64,000 nucleotides of DNA from Saccharopolyspora endophytica (GTDB taxonomy: Bacteria; Actinomycetota; Actinomycetes; Mycobacteriales; Pseudonocardiaceae): assembly GCF_018070075.1 (NCBI RefSeq), contig NZ_JAGPXE010000004.1, positions 496,001 through 560,000 on the forward strand. Direction: 5' to 3'. Below the pieces are notes generated by a model. It ran no database searches, was not told the origin of the DNA, and was given only the letters and a program-made list of their open reading frames with translations. Of this stretch, positions 62,777 through 64,000 are shown in pieces. Within the stretch, counting starts at the first letter, position 1; every line of letters starts with the position of its first letter. The position numbers and the translations under genes are program-made.

Positions 62777-64000
62777 GCGGCCTGCGGCGAGTGATGGTGG
62801 CCAACCGCGGTGAGATCGCGGTTCGGATCATCCGTGCGTGCCACGTTGCGGGTGTCGAAGCGGTGGCGGTCTACTCCGACGCCGACGAGCACTCGAAATG
62901 GGTTCGGATGGCCGATGATGCGGTGCACATCGGCCGTTCCGCCGCGCAGAAGTCGTACCTGGATCCGGACGCGCTGCTCAAGGCGGCGCGTGCCACCGAG
63001 GTCGACGCGGTGCACCCGGGTTACGGCTTCCTCTCCGAGAGCGGCGCTTTCGCCAGGGCGATCGACGAGGCGGGGCTGGTGTTCATCGGTCCTCGACCGG
63101 CGGTCCTGGAGCAGATGGGTGACAAGGCGGCCGCGCGCAGTGCGGCCGCTTCCGCCGGTGTGCCGGTGGTGCCCGGCACCGATCCGATCGAGGATCCGGC
63201 CGACGTGCCCCGGCTGGCTGCGGAGATCGGATTCCCGTTGCTGCTCAAGGCGGCAGCAGGCGGCGGTGGGCGCGGCATCCGGCCGGTCCACGACCTCGAA
63301 GGTCTCCTGGACGCACTTCCCGCCGCGCAGGCGGAGGCGCGTTCGGCGTTCGGAGACCCGGCGGTCTACCTGGAGCGCGCCGTGGCCGACGCCAGGCACG
63401 TGGAGGTGCAGGTCCTCGCCGACGACCACGGCAACGTGGTGCACCTCTTCGAGCGGGACTGCTCGGTGCAGCGGCGCAGGCAGAAGCTCATCGAGGAAGC
63501 ACCGGCACCGTCGCTGCACGAGGAGACCCGGCAGGCCATCACCGCCGCGGCGGTGCGGCTGGCCGAGCACGTCGGGTACCGCGGTGCGGGCACGGTCGAG
63601 TTCCTGGTCGACGGTGACGGCAACTTCTACTTCATCGAGATGAACGCGCGGGTCCAGGTCGAGCACCCGATCACCGAGGCGATCACCGGCGTGGACATCG
63701 TCGCGGAGCAGTTGCGCATCGCCGCGGGCGAACCGCTGTCGATGGACCAGGGCTCGATCGAGCGTCGTGGCGCGGCCGTCGAACTGCGCATCAACGCCGA
63801 GGACCCGGAGCGCGATTTCGCCCCGACCCCAGGCGAGATCGCCGTCCTGCGACTGCCGGGAGGGCCCGGAGTCCGGGTCGACACGGGCATCTCGCAGGGC
63901 GACCGGATCAGCCCGTTCTACGACTCGCTCATCGCGAAGATCATCTGCTGGGGCGCGGACCGGGACCAGGCCTACGCCCGAGCCCGGCAGGCGCTCACCG
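62773..64000 (+). CDS. accC: Biotin carboxylase (AccC type), 5' part
   Basis: 409 codons visible; the gene runs off the window. Motifs: 'RVMVANRGEIAVRIIRACHVAG', 'HPGYGFLSESGAFARA', ATP-grasp 'KAAAGGGGRGIRPV', 'VEVQVLADDHGNVVHLFERDCSVQRRRQKLIEEAP' and 'VEFLVDGDGNFYFIEMNARVQVEHPITE'. It carboxylates biotin with bicarbonate and ATP. Linked BCCP and AHS1/AHS2 subunits suggest the acceptor is an amide or lactam rather than acetyl-CoA; no AccD-like subunit is seen. Confidence 0.93.
   Translation, partial: MSGLRRVMVANRGEIAVRIIRACHVAGVEAVAVYSDADEHSKWVRMADDAVHIGRSAAQKSYLDPDALLKAARATEVDAVHPGYGFLSESGAFARAIDEAGLVFIGPRPAVLEQMGDKAAARSAAASAGVPVVPGTDPIEDPADVPRLAAEIGFPLLLKAAAGGGGRGIRPVHDLEGLLDALPAAQAEARSAFGDPAVYLERAVADARHVEVQVLADDHGNVVHLFERDCSVQRRRQKLIEEAPAPSLHEETRQAITAAAVRLAEHVGYRGAGTVEFLVDGDGNFYFIEMNARVQVEHPITEAITGVDIVAEQLRIAAGEPLSMDQGSIERRGAAVELRINAEDPERDFAPTPGEIAVLRLPGGPGVRVDTGISQGDRISPFYDSLIAKIICWGADRDQAYARARQALT

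Overview
The window is very GC-rich, densely coded, with many GTG/TTG starts and ATGA/GTGA stop-start overlaps. It carries an mce locus tail, a conservon (sensor/roadblock/DUF742/GTPase) and a mycothiol-dependent formaldehyde dehydrogenase. Together these point to a mycothiol-producing actinomycete, most likely Pseudonocardiaceae (Saccharopolyspora-like). The genus is an inference; no rRNA or other marker is present and no tRNA was recognised.

Layout. 1-3814: end of an mce operon (mceC partial, D, E lipoprotein, F). 3937-5175: PucR-type regulator. 5178-7406: secreted GH92 alpha-mannosidase behind a LacI-type operator. 7857-11513: four-gene conservon. 11467-14163: divergent flavin monooxygenase and ABBA/DMATS-type prenyltransferase, a possible mini biosynthetic locus. 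14255-15547: 2,2-dialkylglycine decarboxylase. 15650-20192: sugar ABC importer (binding protein, two permeases) plus intracellular GH51 arabinofuranosidase, behind a second LacI-like operator. 21208-27930: membrane-anchored linalool dehydratase/isomerase-like enzyme, DUF1348 protein, CobW GTPase, ComB-like phosphatase, prolyl aminopeptidase and a four-TM membrane protein.

27927-47932 is a one-carbon/methylamine catabolic island. The minus-strand operon soxB-soxD-soxA-soxG-mscR-MBL hydrolase-metF-like faces a plus-strand series: dimethylglycine oxidase-like, serine dehydratase, purU and a GbcA-like Rieske oxygenase. An MHS transporter, a Rieske ferredoxin, a ferredoxin reductase and a GntR/FCD regulator follow. 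The products fit glycine betaine -> dimethylglycine -> sarcosine -> glycine -> serine -> pyruvate, with formaldehyde and folate-bound C1 units handled by mscR, metF and purU. A shared operator-like motif (consensus CTGATATATCAG) lies before soxB, the dimethylglycine gene, the transporter and the GntR gene. An IS200/IS605 element (frameshifted tnpA, intact tnpB) sits between the serine dehydratase and purU, at the start of purU.

48082-55127: TetR with divergent old-yellow-enzyme family gene, enoyl-CoA hydratase, a pair of acyl-CoA dehydrogenases, a CaiB-type CoA transferase and a methyltransferase. 55380-64000: APC transporter, LuxR-type regulator, glutamate-decarboxylase-like enzyme, nitrilase-family amidase, PxpA, PxpB, PxpC, a stand-alone biotin carrier and a biotin carboxylase cut by the window edge. 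The last four together have the parts list of a urea-carboxylase-like biotin enzyme split into subunits.

The most unusual material is non-coding or repeat-like. (1) A dispersed element of about 160 nt at 34159-34327 and 47045-47206 has a nearly invariant 50-nt loop and a 17-bp stem whose arms differ between copies by compensatory changes; a core-less short version lies at 3836-3886. (2) A family of 24-nt mini-hairpin units occurs as five exact-period units inside an acyl-CoA dehydrogenase gene and as four units after the old-yellow-enzyme gene.
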